The position numbers and the translations under genes were made by a program. Shown here piece after piece: positions 55,097 to 64,000 of a stretch of DNA of 64,000 bases. Every line of letters starts with the position of its first letter. Position 1 is the first letter of the stretch. The DNA comes from an uncultured delta proteobacterium (GTDB taxonomy: Bacteria; Desulfobacterota; Desulfobulbia; Desulfobulbales; Desulfocapsaceae): the NCBI GenBank assembly GCA_903875445.1, contig CAIQWD010000089.1:123418-187417 (forward strand). The letters are read 5' to 3'. The notes below the pieces were generated by a model. The model was not told the origin of the DNA, made no database searches, and saw only the letters and a program-made list of their open reading frames with translations.

Positions 55097-56365
55097 ATGT
55101 TCGTACTCTATAATATTCTCCAGTTTGCCTTTTTACTGTTTTTTTGGCCACTTCTCATCCTCTTTGTTGCCAGCCACAGCAATAGGGATCGCATCCCTGC
55201 CCGTCTCGGGGCGGGTCTTTTCGAAAAACTGGCAACTGTCAAGAAGGCCACCCGTACTGTCTGGCTCCATGCCCTGTCGGTCGGCGAGGTTACCTCGGCG
55301 GTACCCTTGGTGCGCGGCCTGCGGGCAAAATATCCGGCTGCTCGAATCGTTGTCTCGGTCACCACCCGTTCGGGGAAAAAGGTTGCCGACTGTCTTCTCG
55401 GCTCCTCCGCCGACTGCATCATCGACGGTCCCATCGACCTCCTGCCGGTAGTTTGCCGCTTTATCAGGCTGATTCGTCCCGATCTTTTCATTCTGATCGA
55501 GACCGACTTCTGGCCCAATCTCCTGGCCTGCCTGAAATACCAGGGATTTCCGGCGATCCTGGTCAATGGCCGGGTATCGGAAAAATCGATGACCCGTTAC
55601 CAGCAGTTGGGTTTCTTTTTCCGGCCGATGTTTCAATGCTTCTCCTACCTCGCTATGCAGACGCTGCGTGATAAAGAAAAGATGGAACTTTTGGGCCTCT
55701 TGCCCGAGAAACTGCCGATACTCGGTAATCTGAAATTTGCTACCCGCGCCCAGGACAACACTGACTCATCGGAGGCACTTGCCGCTTTATTGCCGAAGGA
55801 CCGTATCCTTTTCATTGCCGGCTCTACCCATCCGGGCGAAGAACAGCTACTCATCGACTGTTACCGTAAGCTACGCAAGGCCCACCCCGATCTCTTCCTG
55901 GTGCTGGCACCACGAGACCCGAACCGGGCAAGGGAGATCGCCAACTTGGCGGCAAGGAACGGCCTGCGCACCTCCTTGCGGTCGGCGGCTGTATTTTTGC
56001 CGGCCGATATCTTCATCGTTGATAGCATCGGCGAACTGGTTGCTTTCTATGCCGTGGCCGATCTAGCCTTTGTCGGCGGCAGCCTGGTCAAAGAAGGCGG
56101 TCACAACCCGGTCGAGCCGGCGGCCATGGCCATCCCCGTCCTTTTCGGTCCACACATGGAAGATTTTAGTGAAATTGCCGATTCCCTCTTAAAAGCCGGT
56201 GGAGCTGTAGAAATTGATGATGGACAAAAGATGTCAAAAGTACTCACCGAACTGCTGAGCAAGCCCGACTATCGCTTACAAATGGGTCGAGCGGCGCAAA
56301 AATGTGTTTTTGAACGCCACGATATCATCGCCAACCATTTGCAACTCATTGAAAAATTTCTGTGA
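55097..56365 (+). CDS. waaA: 3-deoxy-D-manno-octulosonic acid (Kdo) transferase WaaA
   Basis: A 422-residue glycosyltransferase that adds Kdo to lipid A at the inner membrane. It has an N-terminal membrane anchor (NILQFAFLLFFWPLLILFVA), the active-site region WLHALSVGEV with catalytic Glu, and the CMP-Kdo site (AGSTHPGEE, LVKEGGHNPVEPAAMA). It shows that the organism makes LPS. Its TGA overlaps the GTG start of comEC. Confidence 0.95.
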   Translation: MFVLYNILQFAFLLFFWPLLILFVASHSNRDRIPARLGAGLFEKLATVKKATRTVWLHALSVGEVTSAVPLVRGLRAKYPAARIVVSVTTRSGKKVADCLLGSSADCIIDGPIDLLPVVCRFIRLIRPDLFILIETDFWPNLLACLKYQGFPAILVNGRVSEKSMTRYQQLGFFFRPMFQCFSYLAMQTLRDKEKMELLGLLPEKLPILGNLKFATRAQDNTDSSEALAALLPKDRILFIAGSTHPGEEQLLIDCYRKLRKAHPDLFLVLAPRDPNRAREIANLAARNGLRTSLRSAAVFLPADIFIVDSIGELVAFYAVADLAFVGGSLVKEGGHNPVEPAAMAIPVLFGPHMEDFSEIADSLLKAGGAVEIDDGQKMSKVLTELLSKPDYRLQMGRAAQKCVFERHDIIANHLQLIEKFL

Positions 56366-58929
56366 GACATCCAGCAGCACATATTTCCGATCACCTGCTG
56401 GTTTATCTGACCCTGTCGTTCATCGCAGGAATTGCCGCCGCCTCCCTCTGCGACCTGACAAAGATTGCCATCTCCTGCCTCTGCCTCATTCTTTTTCTTG
56501 CCTTTGGTTTAATGGCTTCTTTGCATTTTTTCCAATGGCGACGCACAGTTCTGTGCCTGTCTCTTCCTTTCCTTGCCGCGATCGGCTTCTATCATGGCCA
56601 GTTGGCCTTGCAGATACCGCAAGAAGCCGAACACATTTTCAACCGGATTACCGATAAAACCGAGGTTGTGGTGATCGGTACCCTGACAACTTCTCCTGAG
56701 TTTGATGAAAAAAACAGCCAGGCGCTGCTTGCCACCGAGTATCTTCGTTTGCATGAATCGCCCGAACTCCTGCCGACCGACGGAACGATCCTTTTACATC
56801 TCCAGGGTCCTTGGCCGGCTGCACTGCTTCCCGGCGACAAACTTATTATCCGCGCCGAGCTGAAACGTCCTGACAGCTTCCGAGCGCCGGGAGTCTTTGA
56901 TTATGCCCAACACCTGGCACGCAAGGGCATCTGGATGAGCGGATTTATCCGTTCTCCCCTTTTTTTGCAAAAACTTGCAGAAAAACATGACGTTTTCAAC
57001 ACCTTAAGGTATCTGCCGGAGAGGATACGAACAACAATCGGCGAGCAAATCGATCTTGCCGTACCCGCCGAAAGCAGGGGGCTCTACCGGGCGATCCTCA
57101 TCGGGGACTGTTCCCGCGTCGATGGCGCCACCCTCGAAGCCTTCAAGGGCAGCGGCACGTTTCATATCCTGTCAATTTCCGGATCGCATATGACCGTTAT
57201 CGCCACCCTTCTCTACACCATCTTCTACTGGCTGCTGAGCCGCTCGGAAAGACTTCTCTTTCGATATCCTCTGCGCAAATGGGCGACCATCATCTGCCTG
57301 CCGGTGCTGCTGGGATATGGTCTTCTTGCTGGTCTCAATGCGCCGGTTTCTCGTTCGGTGATAATGAGTTGTATAGTCATCGTGGCAATTTGTACCGATC
57401 GACCAAAATCTCCTTCGACGCTGCTCGCCTGTGCAGCGCTGATTATTCTCATCTTCGATCCCCTGACCTTACTGACTGCCTCTTTTCAACTATCTTTTGT
57501 GGCGACCATGGCCATCCTTTTCCTTTTTCCGACCTTAAAAAAGCTCATCCGCCCCGATTCCCCCAGCAAAACCGCAACAGGCAAACAGGTTGCCGTCAAT
57601 TGGCTGATCGCCGGACTCCTGGTCTCAACGGTCGCCACCTTGGCAACTACCCCTCTCACCCTTTATGCTTTCAACCGTTTTTCCCCGGTAGGTATTGTCG
57701 CCAATCTGGTCGTCGAGCCGCTCATCTGCCTGTGGAGTCTTACCGCCGGTTTTCTCGCCATCCCCTTCATTTTTCTGCAACCGGAGATCAGTACCTGGCT
57801 TTTACGTATCGGTGCTGTCGGACTCAAGGTGGCAGTGCAGGGCACAACTTTTTTTTCCGCTCTCCCCTTCTCGACGCTTTGGCTGCCATCACCGCCACTG
57901 TGGCTGATGCTTGGCTTCTACACAGGGTTTCTCGGCTGCAACCTCTGGGAAAAACTGGCGGGAATGTGGAAATGGTTGTCGGTTATACTGATGACTGCCT
58001 GTTTGCTGCTGATGTTGCTGCCACCGGCCTTCCTCCGCCAAAATCCGGTCGATTCCTTCCAACTGTCTTTTCTCGATGTCGGCCAGGGCAGTGCCACGCT
58101 TGCCCAATTTCCGTCGGGCATGACCGTGTTGATCGATGGGGGAGGATCATCAATGACGACAAGCAGCGTCGGCGAACGGGTCATCGCTCCGTATTTGTGG
58201 CATAAAGGTATTCGAAAACTCGATGCGGTTGCCGTAACCCACCCCGATGCCGACCACTATAATGGCCTTGGCTTCATCCTCCAGCACTTCTCGCCCGGAC
58301 AACTATGGGTCCGTGACAGACACGGTCATGATGAAGGCTTTCGCCGACTGCTGCATTTGGCGGAAGAGTTACACATTCCGCTTGTTACCCCGCAGACGGA
58401 TACCAGACTGGGAAAGGAAGAAAGCCAGGAGGTTTTAGAATGTGTTGCCAATCTTGCGACCGACAGCACCGCCTCCTCAAGTCCCCAAGAATCGCGGCGC
58501 CAGGCGAATGCCGGAATTATTATCAAAGCTTGTGCAAAACAGCATTGCGCACTTTTCCCAGGGGATATAGAGCGGGCTGAAGAATACTCTCTCATTGACT
58601 ACGGCCATAACCTGAACGCCGACATCCTCCTCGCCCCGCACCATGGGTCGATCACCTCTAACTCCCTGGAATTTCTCGACGCAGTTGCCCCGGCTCTTAT
58701 GATGGTGTCGGCAGGGCGAAGTGGAAAAGGACATTTCCCCCACGAGCACCTGGCGGATGACTGTGCACAGAAGGGAATCACTCTCCTGACCACCTCAGGG
58801 TACGGCACGCTTGAAACGATAATCAACCAGGAAGGGTCTCAAGTCTTTGGTTATGCAAAAAAACAGGGAAATCCCCTCCGCTCCTATGAACCGATCCTGG
58901 TGAGTGAGAAAAAAACTAGACCTCGGTAA
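56362..58929 (+). CDS. comEC: DNA uptake channel protein ComEC/Rec2
   Basis: An 855-residue inner-membrane protein: N-terminal helices, an OB-like DUF4131 region, the Competence domain with about eight membrane helices (GTFHILSISGSHMTVIATLLY), and a C-terminal metallo-beta-lactamase domain (FLDVGQGSATL, HPDADHYNG, LLAPHHGS). It is full-length, so DNA uptake is possible. GTG start overlapping waaA stop. It ends 14 nt inside convergent pilT. Confidence 0.95.
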   Translation: MRHPAAHISDHLLVYLTLSFIAGIAAASLCDLTKIAISCLCLILFLAFGLMASLHFFQWRRTVLCLSLPFLAAIGFYHGQLALQIPQEAEHIFNRITDKTEVVVIGTLTTSPEFDEKNSQALLATEYLRLHESPELLPTDGTILLHLQGPWPAALLPGDKLIIRAELKRPDSFRAPGVFDYAQHLARKGIWMSGFIRSPLFLQKLAEKHDVFNTLRYLPERIRTTIGEQIDLAVPAESRGLYRAILIGDCSRVDGATLEAFKGSGTFHILSISGSHMTVIATLLYTIFYWLLSRSERLLFRYPLRKWATIICLPVLLGYGLLAGLNAPVSRSVIMSCIVIVAICTDRPKSPSTLLACAALIILIFDPLTLLTASFQLSFVATMAILFLFPTLKKLIRPDSPSKTATGKQVAVNWLIAGLLVSTVATLATTPLTLYAFNRFSPVGIVANLVVEPLICLWSLTAGFLAIPFIFLQPEISTWLLRIGAVGLKVAVQGTTFFSALPFSTLWLPSPPLWLMLGFYTGFLGCNLWEKLAGMWKWLSVILMTACLLLMLLPPAFLRQNPVDSFQLSFLDVGQGSATLAQFPSGMTVLIDGGGSSMTTSSVGERVIAPYLWHKGIRKLDAVAVTHPDADHYNGLGFILQHFSPGQLWVRDRHGHDEGFRRLLHLAEELHIPLVTPQTDTRLGKEESQEVLECVANLATDSTASSSPQESRRQANAGIIIKACAKQHCALFPGDIERAEEYSLIDYGHNLNADILLAPHHGSITSNSLEFLDAVAPALMMVSAGRSGKGHFPHEHLADDCAQKGITLLTTSGYGTLETIINQEGSQVFGYAKKQGNPLRSYEPILVSEKKTRPR

Positions 58930-59998
58930 AATCGGAAGGCGCTTTTTTTAAATATTTCAGAAATTTTGCTTTTTCCACGGCGTTCGAATAGGCATCGTTC
59001 GGGTCGATCATCTTCTTCTCGAGAAGAAACAAGATGGCATCGTCCAGGGTTTGCATACCGTATTTCTTCCCGGTCTGCATGGTTGACAAAATTTGAAAGG
59101 TTTTGCCCTCACGGATGAGATTCCGCACGGCAGGTGTGGCGATGAGGATTTCAAGAGCCGCACATCGGCCTTTGATATCGATCCTTTTGAAGAGGGTTTG
59201 CGACACTACCGCCTTCAGAGCATCGGCTAAGGTCGAGCGAACCTGGCCCTGCTGGCCTGCCGGAAAAATCTCAATAATACGATCGACCGTCTTCATGGCA
59301 TTGATGGTATGCAGGGTGGCAAACACCAGATGCCCGGTCATTGCCGCCTCCATGGCCAGGGTAACGGTTTCGAGATCGCGCATCTCACCGACCATGATGA
59401 TATCCGGATCTTCACGTAACGCCCCCCGGAGTGCCGCCGAAAAGCTTTTGGTATGGGTGCCGACTTCACGGTGATTAATGATACATTTCTGACTCTTATG
59501 CACAAACTCGATCGGGTCTTCAATGGTCAGAATATGGTCCTTGCGGTTTTTATTACATTCATCAACGACGGCTGCAAGGGTGGTCGATTTACCCGAACCG
59601 GTTGGCCCGGTCACCAATACAAGGCCCTTGGGCAGATGGGCCAGGCGGGCGATAACTGAAGGTAGTCCCAGTTGTTCGACCGTCATTATCTCACTGGGAA
59701 TTTCCCGAAAGACTGCACCCACACCGTATTTCTGCTGAAAGAAGTTGCAGCGATAGCGGGCAAGACCGGGAATTTCATAACCAAAATCAATATCTCCGGT
59801 CTCTTCAAAAAGTTTAATCTTCTCTTCCGGGCAAATCTCATAGAGCATGGCACGAAGTTCTTCATTACCCATTTTCTTGAACTTCACCCGCTCCATATCG
59901 CCGCGTATCCGGAGAAGTGGCTGTTGCCCTGCCACCATATGCAGATCGGAGGCCCCCTCGTCATTCATCAATTTGAAAAAACCATCTATCTGAGCCAT
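58916..59998 (-). CDS. pilT: Type IV pilus retraction ATPase PilT
   Basis: A 360-residue hexameric ATPase: Walker A GPTGSGKST, Asp box TIEDPIEFVH, Walker B DIIMVGEMRDLET and His box TLHTINA. It powers pilus retraction for twitching and DNA uptake. It is the last gene of a selA-TPR-pilT series and overlaps comEC tail-to-tail by 14 nt. Confidence 0.95.
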   Translation of the reverse strand: MAQIDGFFKLMNDEGASDLHMVAGQQPLLRIRGDMERVKFKKMGNEELRAMLYEICPEEKIKLFEETGDIDFGYEIPGLARYRCNFFQQKYGVGAVFREIPSEIMTVEQLGLPSVIARLAHLPKGLVLVTGPTGSGKSTTLAAVVDECNKNRKDHILTIEDPIEFVHKSQKCIINHREVGTHTKSFSAALRGALREDPDIIMVGEMRDLETVTLAMEAAMTGHLVFATLHTINAMKTVDRIIEIFPAGQQGQVRSTLADALKAVVSQTLFKRIDIKGRCAALEILIATPAVRNLIREGKTFQILSTMQTGKKYGMQTLDDAILFLLEKKMIDPNDAYSNAVEKAKFLKYLKKAPSDFTEV

Positions 59999-60069
59999 AT
60001 CATTTCCCGAATTTTATTTTCTTTGATTGACACTGCCCATGCCTTTCGCCTGGCAATGCCTCATGGTCC

Positions 60070-62250
60070 TCACGCTTCCCGCACTCCACGTTTTGCCTCC
60101 TCATACAACTCCAACAACATCTCTCCATCTTTCAAGGCTTTCTCAAACCAGTTCCCGGCCCTTCTATGTTGTCCTTCTCGGGCATAACTCCTGCCAAGAA
60201 GCACCTGCGCCCGCCCCTTTGTTCTTTTGTTTTTCAAACACCGATAGAGATTTTCTCTCGCCTCGGGAAATATACCACACTGCAACTGCACTTCCGCCAG
60301 ATTGCATCGATAAAAAAAGTTGCCGGGCTCCAGTTCAATACTTTTACGGCACAGGGCAAGGGCAATCTCATTGCCTTCTCCCTCCCGGAAATACAAGGTC
60401 CCGAGCAAGTCCATGGCCCTGTCGTCAAACTCATTGAACTGCAGTGCCCGTTGCAGTTCAACCATTGCCCGGCGATTATCCCCAATGCCATGGTGGGCCT
60501 TGCCGAGATGATAGAGGGTCCGACCGGCTCTTGGCGTTTTTTCGTTTTTTCTCTGCCAAGCTTCAAGGTAATCGAGGGCCGCCCGATGTTTTCCCAAATC
60601 TCCGGCAAGCATCCCCAATTGCAATTTCAGGTCATCCAAAAAACCGAAACCGGCATCTTCATCATTATAATACAACAAAGCTTTTTCTAGATAATCATAG
60701 GCCTCCTCCCGTCGTCCCCGAGCCAATTCCGCAAGACCTAAATTATAGAGAGCCATAAAGTTGTGACTGTCAATGGCCAAGGCATTTTCAAAACTCTGCA
60801 TTGCCGGAGCAAGTTTGTCCATCATCGCCAGGGCGACCCCCAGACTATTATGCAGATTGACATTGTCCTTATCAAACTTCAGGCCTCTTTTGTATTCATG
60901 GACGGCTTTTGCCAGATCCCCATCGGCAAAATAGAGGTCGCCGCTGACATTCAAACTCACCGAGTCAAAGACCACCACACTCGAATCACCGAAAAAAGAG
61001 GCATGAAGGAGCGCTTTGCGACAGTTAAAAGGCATTTCGTTTTTTCTGAAATCGCTGCACGGATAACAGCTCACCCCGGCGGACACCTGCTTGTCGGGGT
61101 GAGCATCATGTGTTCGGCGAATCACCTCCCGACTCCAAGACAATGCGGCAGCGGCATCGAAACCATCGAGATAGACCAGGACATCGTTGTCTGTTGCCAC
61201 AGACATCCCCTGATCAAGGAACGGCAGGACAACTTTCTTTGCCGTATCAACTTGGCTCCGGCTGTTAAAATGCACAAGACTGAAGGCTTGCGATTTGCGC
61301 CACATTCTCGTCAGCCGACGGACAAGATTTCTTTCCGGCAAAATGAGGGGGTGGTTCTCTGGATAAGCCAAAAGGTTATAATCGCAAAAACTGAACGGCC
61401 CGCGTTTTTCCGCATGTCGAAGAGCGGTCCAGGCTTCATCAAGCAGGTTTTGTTCCCGACCTCCGGTTTTGCTTCCGCTTTTTTCTTCAACTTGAGAAAA
61501 ACTTGAACCGATGTGAACTTTGTGACAGCCTTCTCGTTTAAGATAGGCAACAAGAGCGCTTTCCACCTCGGACTTTGATCCTCCTGTCCTGCTCGGCAAC
61601 ACCAAAGCAAAGGTAGCCGGGCCAATGGAGTGGAGGACTGAATCCCCCTGGAGAAAGTTGAGGAGCAAAGCGGCACATTTTTGCGAATACCGAACAACAT
61701 ATCGAATTGACATTCTTTTTGGCGGCAGTTCAATGAGAATTAGGTGCAAGCCACTGGTCTGCCTGAAGGATTCGAGAAGAGAATAAAGGTTCCAAAGGTT
61801 AAGTAGTCCGGTTTGCACATCTACACGGGCCTCTTTGAGCAAGATGAATTCGCGCTCGACGGCCGCCCTTGTCTCCTCCAGCCAATCTTCACGAACCTTA
61901 GCAAGGAAAACCGGATCCGCCCCCTCGACAACGGCAACAACGGGCCTTTCATTTCTTACTGCAAATGGCAACATCAGGCTTTGTGAATGTATGGCAAAAG
62001 ATTTTTCACCTTTTCTGATTGCCTCGAAAAGGGCTGTCCAATCGGCAGACAACCCTTTTTTTGCCGAATAATCATCTGCCTGTCCGGCAAAATTTGCGAA
62101 ATAAATGGATTTAGCGGTTGGCAGACGTTTCCTAAGAATCTCTGCGTAACTTTGAGAAAAACGGGAAAAATCCTCGGCAATCAATCCCCGAAAATTGGGC
62201 AAAATAGGAAATGTGTCAGTCACTGTTTGCCCCGGTGTCGAAAAGTTCAT
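60070..62250 (-). CDS. TPR protein with degenerate GGDEF-like domains
   Basis: A 726-residue soluble protein. Residues about 130-300 resemble a GGDEF fold (VDVQTGLLNLWNLYSLLESF), but the active-site position reads GPATFALV. A second such module (about 315-440) is also inactive, with LVYLDGFD. Residues about 445-715 hold six or more TPR units (FADGDLAKAVHEYKRGLKFDKDN and so on). It probably scaffolds proteins or binds c-di-GMP passively. The start is uncertain: ATG at 62250 overlaps selA by 35 nt, a GTG at 62223 overlaps by 8. Between selA and pilT it may act in pilus control (inference). Confidence 0.75.
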   Translation of the reverse strand: MNFSTPGQTVTDTFPILPNFRGLIAEDFSRFSQSYAEILRKRLPTAKSIYFANFAGQADDYSAKKGLSADWTALFEAIRKGEKSFAIHSQSLMLPFAVRNERPVVAVVEGADPVFLAKVREDWLEETRAAVEREFILLKEARVDVQTGLLNLWNLYSLLESFRQTSGLHLILIELPPKRMSIRYVVRYSQKCAALLLNFLQGDSVLHSIGPATFALVLPSRTGGSKSEVESALVAYLKREGCHKVHIGSSFSQVEEKSGSKTGGREQNLLDEAWTALRHAEKRGPFSFCDYNLLAYPENHPLILPERNLVRRLTRMWRKSQAFSLVHFNSRSQVDTAKKVVLPFLDQGMSVATDNDVLVYLDGFDAAAALSWSREVIRRTHDAHPDKQVSAGVSCYPCSDFRKNEMPFNCRKALLHASFFGDSSVVVFDSVSLNVSGDLYFADGDLAKAVHEYKRGLKFDKDNVNLHNSLGVALAMMDKLAPAMQSFENALAIDSHNFMALYNLGLAELARGRREEAYDYLEKALLYYNDEDAGFGFLDDLKLQLGMLAGDLGKHRAALDYLEAWQRKNEKTPRAGRTLYHLGKAHHGIGDNRRAMVELQRALQFNEFDDRAMDLLGTLYFREGEGNEIALALCRKSIELEPGNFFYRCNLAEVQLQCGIFPEARENLYRCLKNKRTKGRAQVLLGRSYAREGQHRRAGNWFEKALKDGEMLLELYEEAKRGVREA

Positions 62251-63631
62251 CTAATAATACCCCTAGGTCGCCAAACTCCCGTTCCTGAAGAGTGCGAACA
62301 TCGAGGAGAAAACGATCATTTTCTATCCGTCCGATAATGGGAATCGGCAGATGTCTCAACCTTTTCTCGAAGGTATTGAGAGTCATCGTTGAGGGCACAA
62401 GAACTATTGCCCAACTGGCAATATTGAACTCCGGCAAAGCTCCGCCACCGACCCGAGAGACTGTCGGGGCAATAAAAGACCGACATCTTTGTCCCAGTTT
62501 TTTTGTCAGTCGGCGGGCCAGCCGCTGCGCCCGCTTCTTCAATTCTTCGGCGGAGAGGGTCAACATCCTCAAAGTCGGGACATTTTTTAGCGCTTTGTCA
62601 AGATCAAGGTATTCACGAAGAACGCTTTCCAGGGAGGAGAGCGTAAATTTGTCGATGCGCAATGCACGATTGAGAGGATTTTTCTTAATCCGATTGATAA
62701 TGTCTTTGCGGCCAACGATGATTCCAGCCTGTGGACCACCGAGAAGTTTATCGCCACTGAAAGTGACAACATCGACACCGGCCTGAACAATCTCTTGCAC
62801 AGTCGGTTCCTTGGGAAAACCAAAACGGGAAAAATCGATGAGACTACCACTACCCAGATCTTCCATGGTGATAAGGCCATTTTTTTTGGCTAAAGCCACC
62901 ATATCCTCGGCAGATACCTCTGAAGTAAAACCAATTATACGAAAATTCGAGGTATGGACCCGCAGCAGTAAGGCAGTCTCTTCGGAAATCGCCTGTTCAT
63001 AGTCATAGAGATGGGTTCTGTTCGTCGCCCCAACCTCGACCAGCCTTGCACCGCTCTTGGCCATGACATCCGGAATACGAAAAGATCCGCCTATTTCAAC
63101 GAGTTGCCCTCGCGACACAATGGCTTCTTTGTTTTTTGTCAGCGTATCCAATGCAATAAGAACGGCAGCGGCATTATTATTGACAACCAGCGCGGCTTCG
63201 GCGCCTGTCAGGTAACAAACCAGTTCCTCCACCAAGCTGTAACGGCTTCCTCTTTTGCCGGTTTCCAGATCGAATTCCAAATTCGAATAGTATCCGCCGG
63301 CCTCTGCAAGTTTATCGGTGGCTGTTTGCGAAAGAATAGATCGACCGAGATTGGTATGAATAACAACACCGGTTCCATTGATGACTCTTCTGAAGTTTGG
63401 AAGCATTTTTCGGGCAATATTCTTTTTAAAAATTGGAATCCACTCGGCCAAAGACCACTCACCACCTTCATGATTGCAGCCCAGAATAGCTTCCCGTTCT
63501 CGATCGATTGTCTCCTGAACTACTGTTTTTATAATCCGTTGAGGGGCTTGGACCTCAGGATCACCCCTCAAGACAGCAATACATTCATCCACTTTGGGAA
63601 GACTTTTAAGCAACCTGTTTTTTTCATTCAT
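62216..63631 (-). CDS. selA: L-seryl-tRNA(Sec) selenium transferase SelA
   Basis: A 471-residue PLP enzyme that converts Ser-tRNA(Sec) to Sec-tRNA(Sec). Motifs: RRVINGTGVVIHTNLGRS, VNNNAAAVLIAL, EDLGSGSLIDF and the PLP-Lys K295 in TFSGDKLLGGPQAG, the same number as in E. coli. I chose the ATG at 63631; an in-frame TTG lies 45 nt upstream and no start has a clear ribosome site. selB, selD and selC are not in this window, but SelA implies selenoprotein synthesis. Confidence 0.96.
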   Translation of the reverse strand: MNEKNRLLKSLPKVDECIAVLRGDPEVQAPQRIIKTVVQETIDREREAILGCNHEGGEWSLAEWIPIFKKNIARKMLPNFRRVINGTGVVIHTNLGRSILSQTATDKLAEAGGYYSNLEFDLETGKRGSRYSLVEELVCYLTGAEAALVVNNNAAAVLIALDTLTKNKEAIVSRGQLVEIGGSFRIPDVMAKSGARLVEVGATNRTHLYDYEQAISEETALLLRVHTSNFRIIGFTSEVSAEDMVALAKKNGLITMEDLGSGSLIDFSRFGFPKEPTVQEIVQAGVDVVTFSGDKLLGGPQAGIIVGRKDIINRIKKNPLNRALRIDKFTLSSLESVLREYLDLDKALKNVPTLRMLTLSAEELKKRAQRLARRLTKKLGQRCRSFIAPTVSRVGGGALPEFNIASWAIVLVPSTMTLNTFEKRLRHLPIPIIGRIENDRFLLDVRTLQEREFGDLGVLLDELFDTGANSD

Positions 63632-63837
63632 ACGGTATTTATTGAGGTAAAAGAGAAGGTGACGCTCTACTTGCAAAAAAATGATCTTGGTTCCTATGCA
63701 TCTATAACGATTTGCACTACATAATAGTCTATTGCTGAAGAACTCAATACTTATTTTCGTCGGATGACTTTTCTTATTGACAACACGTCCGGGTTCAAGT
63801 AGTTTGCCGCGGTCCTGGCGGGAGAGGAGGAGCGAGC

Positions 63838-63927
63838 ATGAGTGATGTTATCGCTTTTTCAATTCGAGTTGGAAGGGGACGCAAGAAAGGGAAGAAAGAT
63901 ATTGACAGGGTGTTTTTGATAGATTAA
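63838..63927 (+). CDS. Possible 29-residue small protein or leader peptide
   Basis: An ATG preceded by a very strong purine-rich site (GGAGAGGAGGAG) opens a short basic frame: MSDVIAFSIRVGRGRKKGKK, then a stop at 63925-63927. I recognise no family. A promoter-like element overlaps its end. It may be a leader peptide for a gene beyond the window. Confidence 0.3.
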   Translation: MSDVIAFSIRVGRGRKKGKKDIDRVFLID

Positions 63928-63931
63928 ATTA
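63903..63931 (+). promoter_or_regulatory. Promoter-like element at the right end
   Basis: TTGACA (63903-63908) and TAAATT are 17 nt apart. Another TTGACA lies at 63993-63998, at the edge, so its -10 is not visible. Two plus-strand promoters would face a gene or RNA operon to the right. Confidence 0.4.
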
Positions 63932-64000
63932 ACACCTCTTCGCGGCATAAAGCAGCGCGGTTTTTAGCGTAAGTTAAAGACTGGAACGATCCTTGACAAC

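Noticed and set aside
62216..63631. Selenocysteine TGA codon or SECIS near selA
   Set aside because: All genes in the window close at ordinary stops; no conserved Cys position is replaced by TGA in any recognised family.
63770..64000. Start of an rRNA operon or selC at the right edge
   Set aside because: Two TTGACA boxes fit, but no rRNA or tRNA sequence is visible within the window.
1..64000. Prophage, insertion sequences or integrase
   Set aside because: I found no transposase, integrase, terminal repeats or phage structural gene on either strand.

Overview
The window reads as chromosomal DNA from an anaerobic Gram-negative bacterium, most likely a Desulfobacterota member near Desulfobulbales. 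The evidence is gene content: SelA, a giant acyl-CoA dehydratase activase, a branched-chain-type ABC operon with an embedded CoA ligase, many PAS/GAF sensors carrying a PICxxCKKIR tail, WaaA (so an LPS outer membrane), PilT and ComEC. The taxonomic call is inference; no rRNA is present. I see no phage, insertion sequence or CRISPR array.

Layout. 1-1.5 kb: the end of a flagellar FliK-like gene with an FlhB-like partner, then two tandem tRNA-Val/tRNA-Asp pairs on the minus strand, each followed by its own terminator. 1.5-7.7 kb: the proteostasis cluster tig-clpP-clpX-lon (minus), with a good sigma70-type promoter at about 7.63 kb. 7.9-16.9 kb: a minus-strand run livG, acyl-CoA synthetase, livH, livM, livK, livF, usp, followed by a second, divergent acyl-CoA synthetase homologue; a GAF-PAS-LuxR-type regulator lies just upstream. 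18.9-20.7 kb: a secreted von Willebrand A protein with four 89-residue repeats.

20.9-45 kb is a dense signal-transduction island. It holds a CheB-CheR-PAS fusion broken by one frameshift, three translationally coupled PAS/GAF sensors built from duplicated modules (one ends in GGDEF, one is a hybrid kinase), a GGDEF protein, two coupled histidine kinases (one with a PhnD-like periplasmic sensor), a LuxR/LuxI-type quorum-sensing pair, another hybrid kinase, REC-HDOD, PilZ, a decayed REC/HD-GYP gene, a DUF2934-like protein and a hemerythrin-GGDEF protein. Three remnants (30.95, 38.7 and 42.7 kb) and several A+T-rich genes suggest ongoing gain and loss. The likely theme is c-di-GMP, redox/oxygen and population-density sensing.

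45.2-54.2 kb: a ribbon-helix-helix-like protein, the 1419-residue activase, and a compact lysine-degradation set (aminoadipate-semialdehyde dehydrogenase, lysine 6-aminotransferase, glutaryl-CoA dehydrogenase). 54.2-64 kb: rsmE, waaA, comEC, pilT, a TPR protein with degenerate GGDEF-like modules, and selA, ending in a possible promoter region at the right edge.

The most noteworthy items are the complete LuxI/LuxR pair inside the sensor island, the cysteine-rich GAF subtype and the zinc-finger-like output tail of the sensors, the lysine cluster next to the giant activase, and the frameshifted CheB-CheR fusion.
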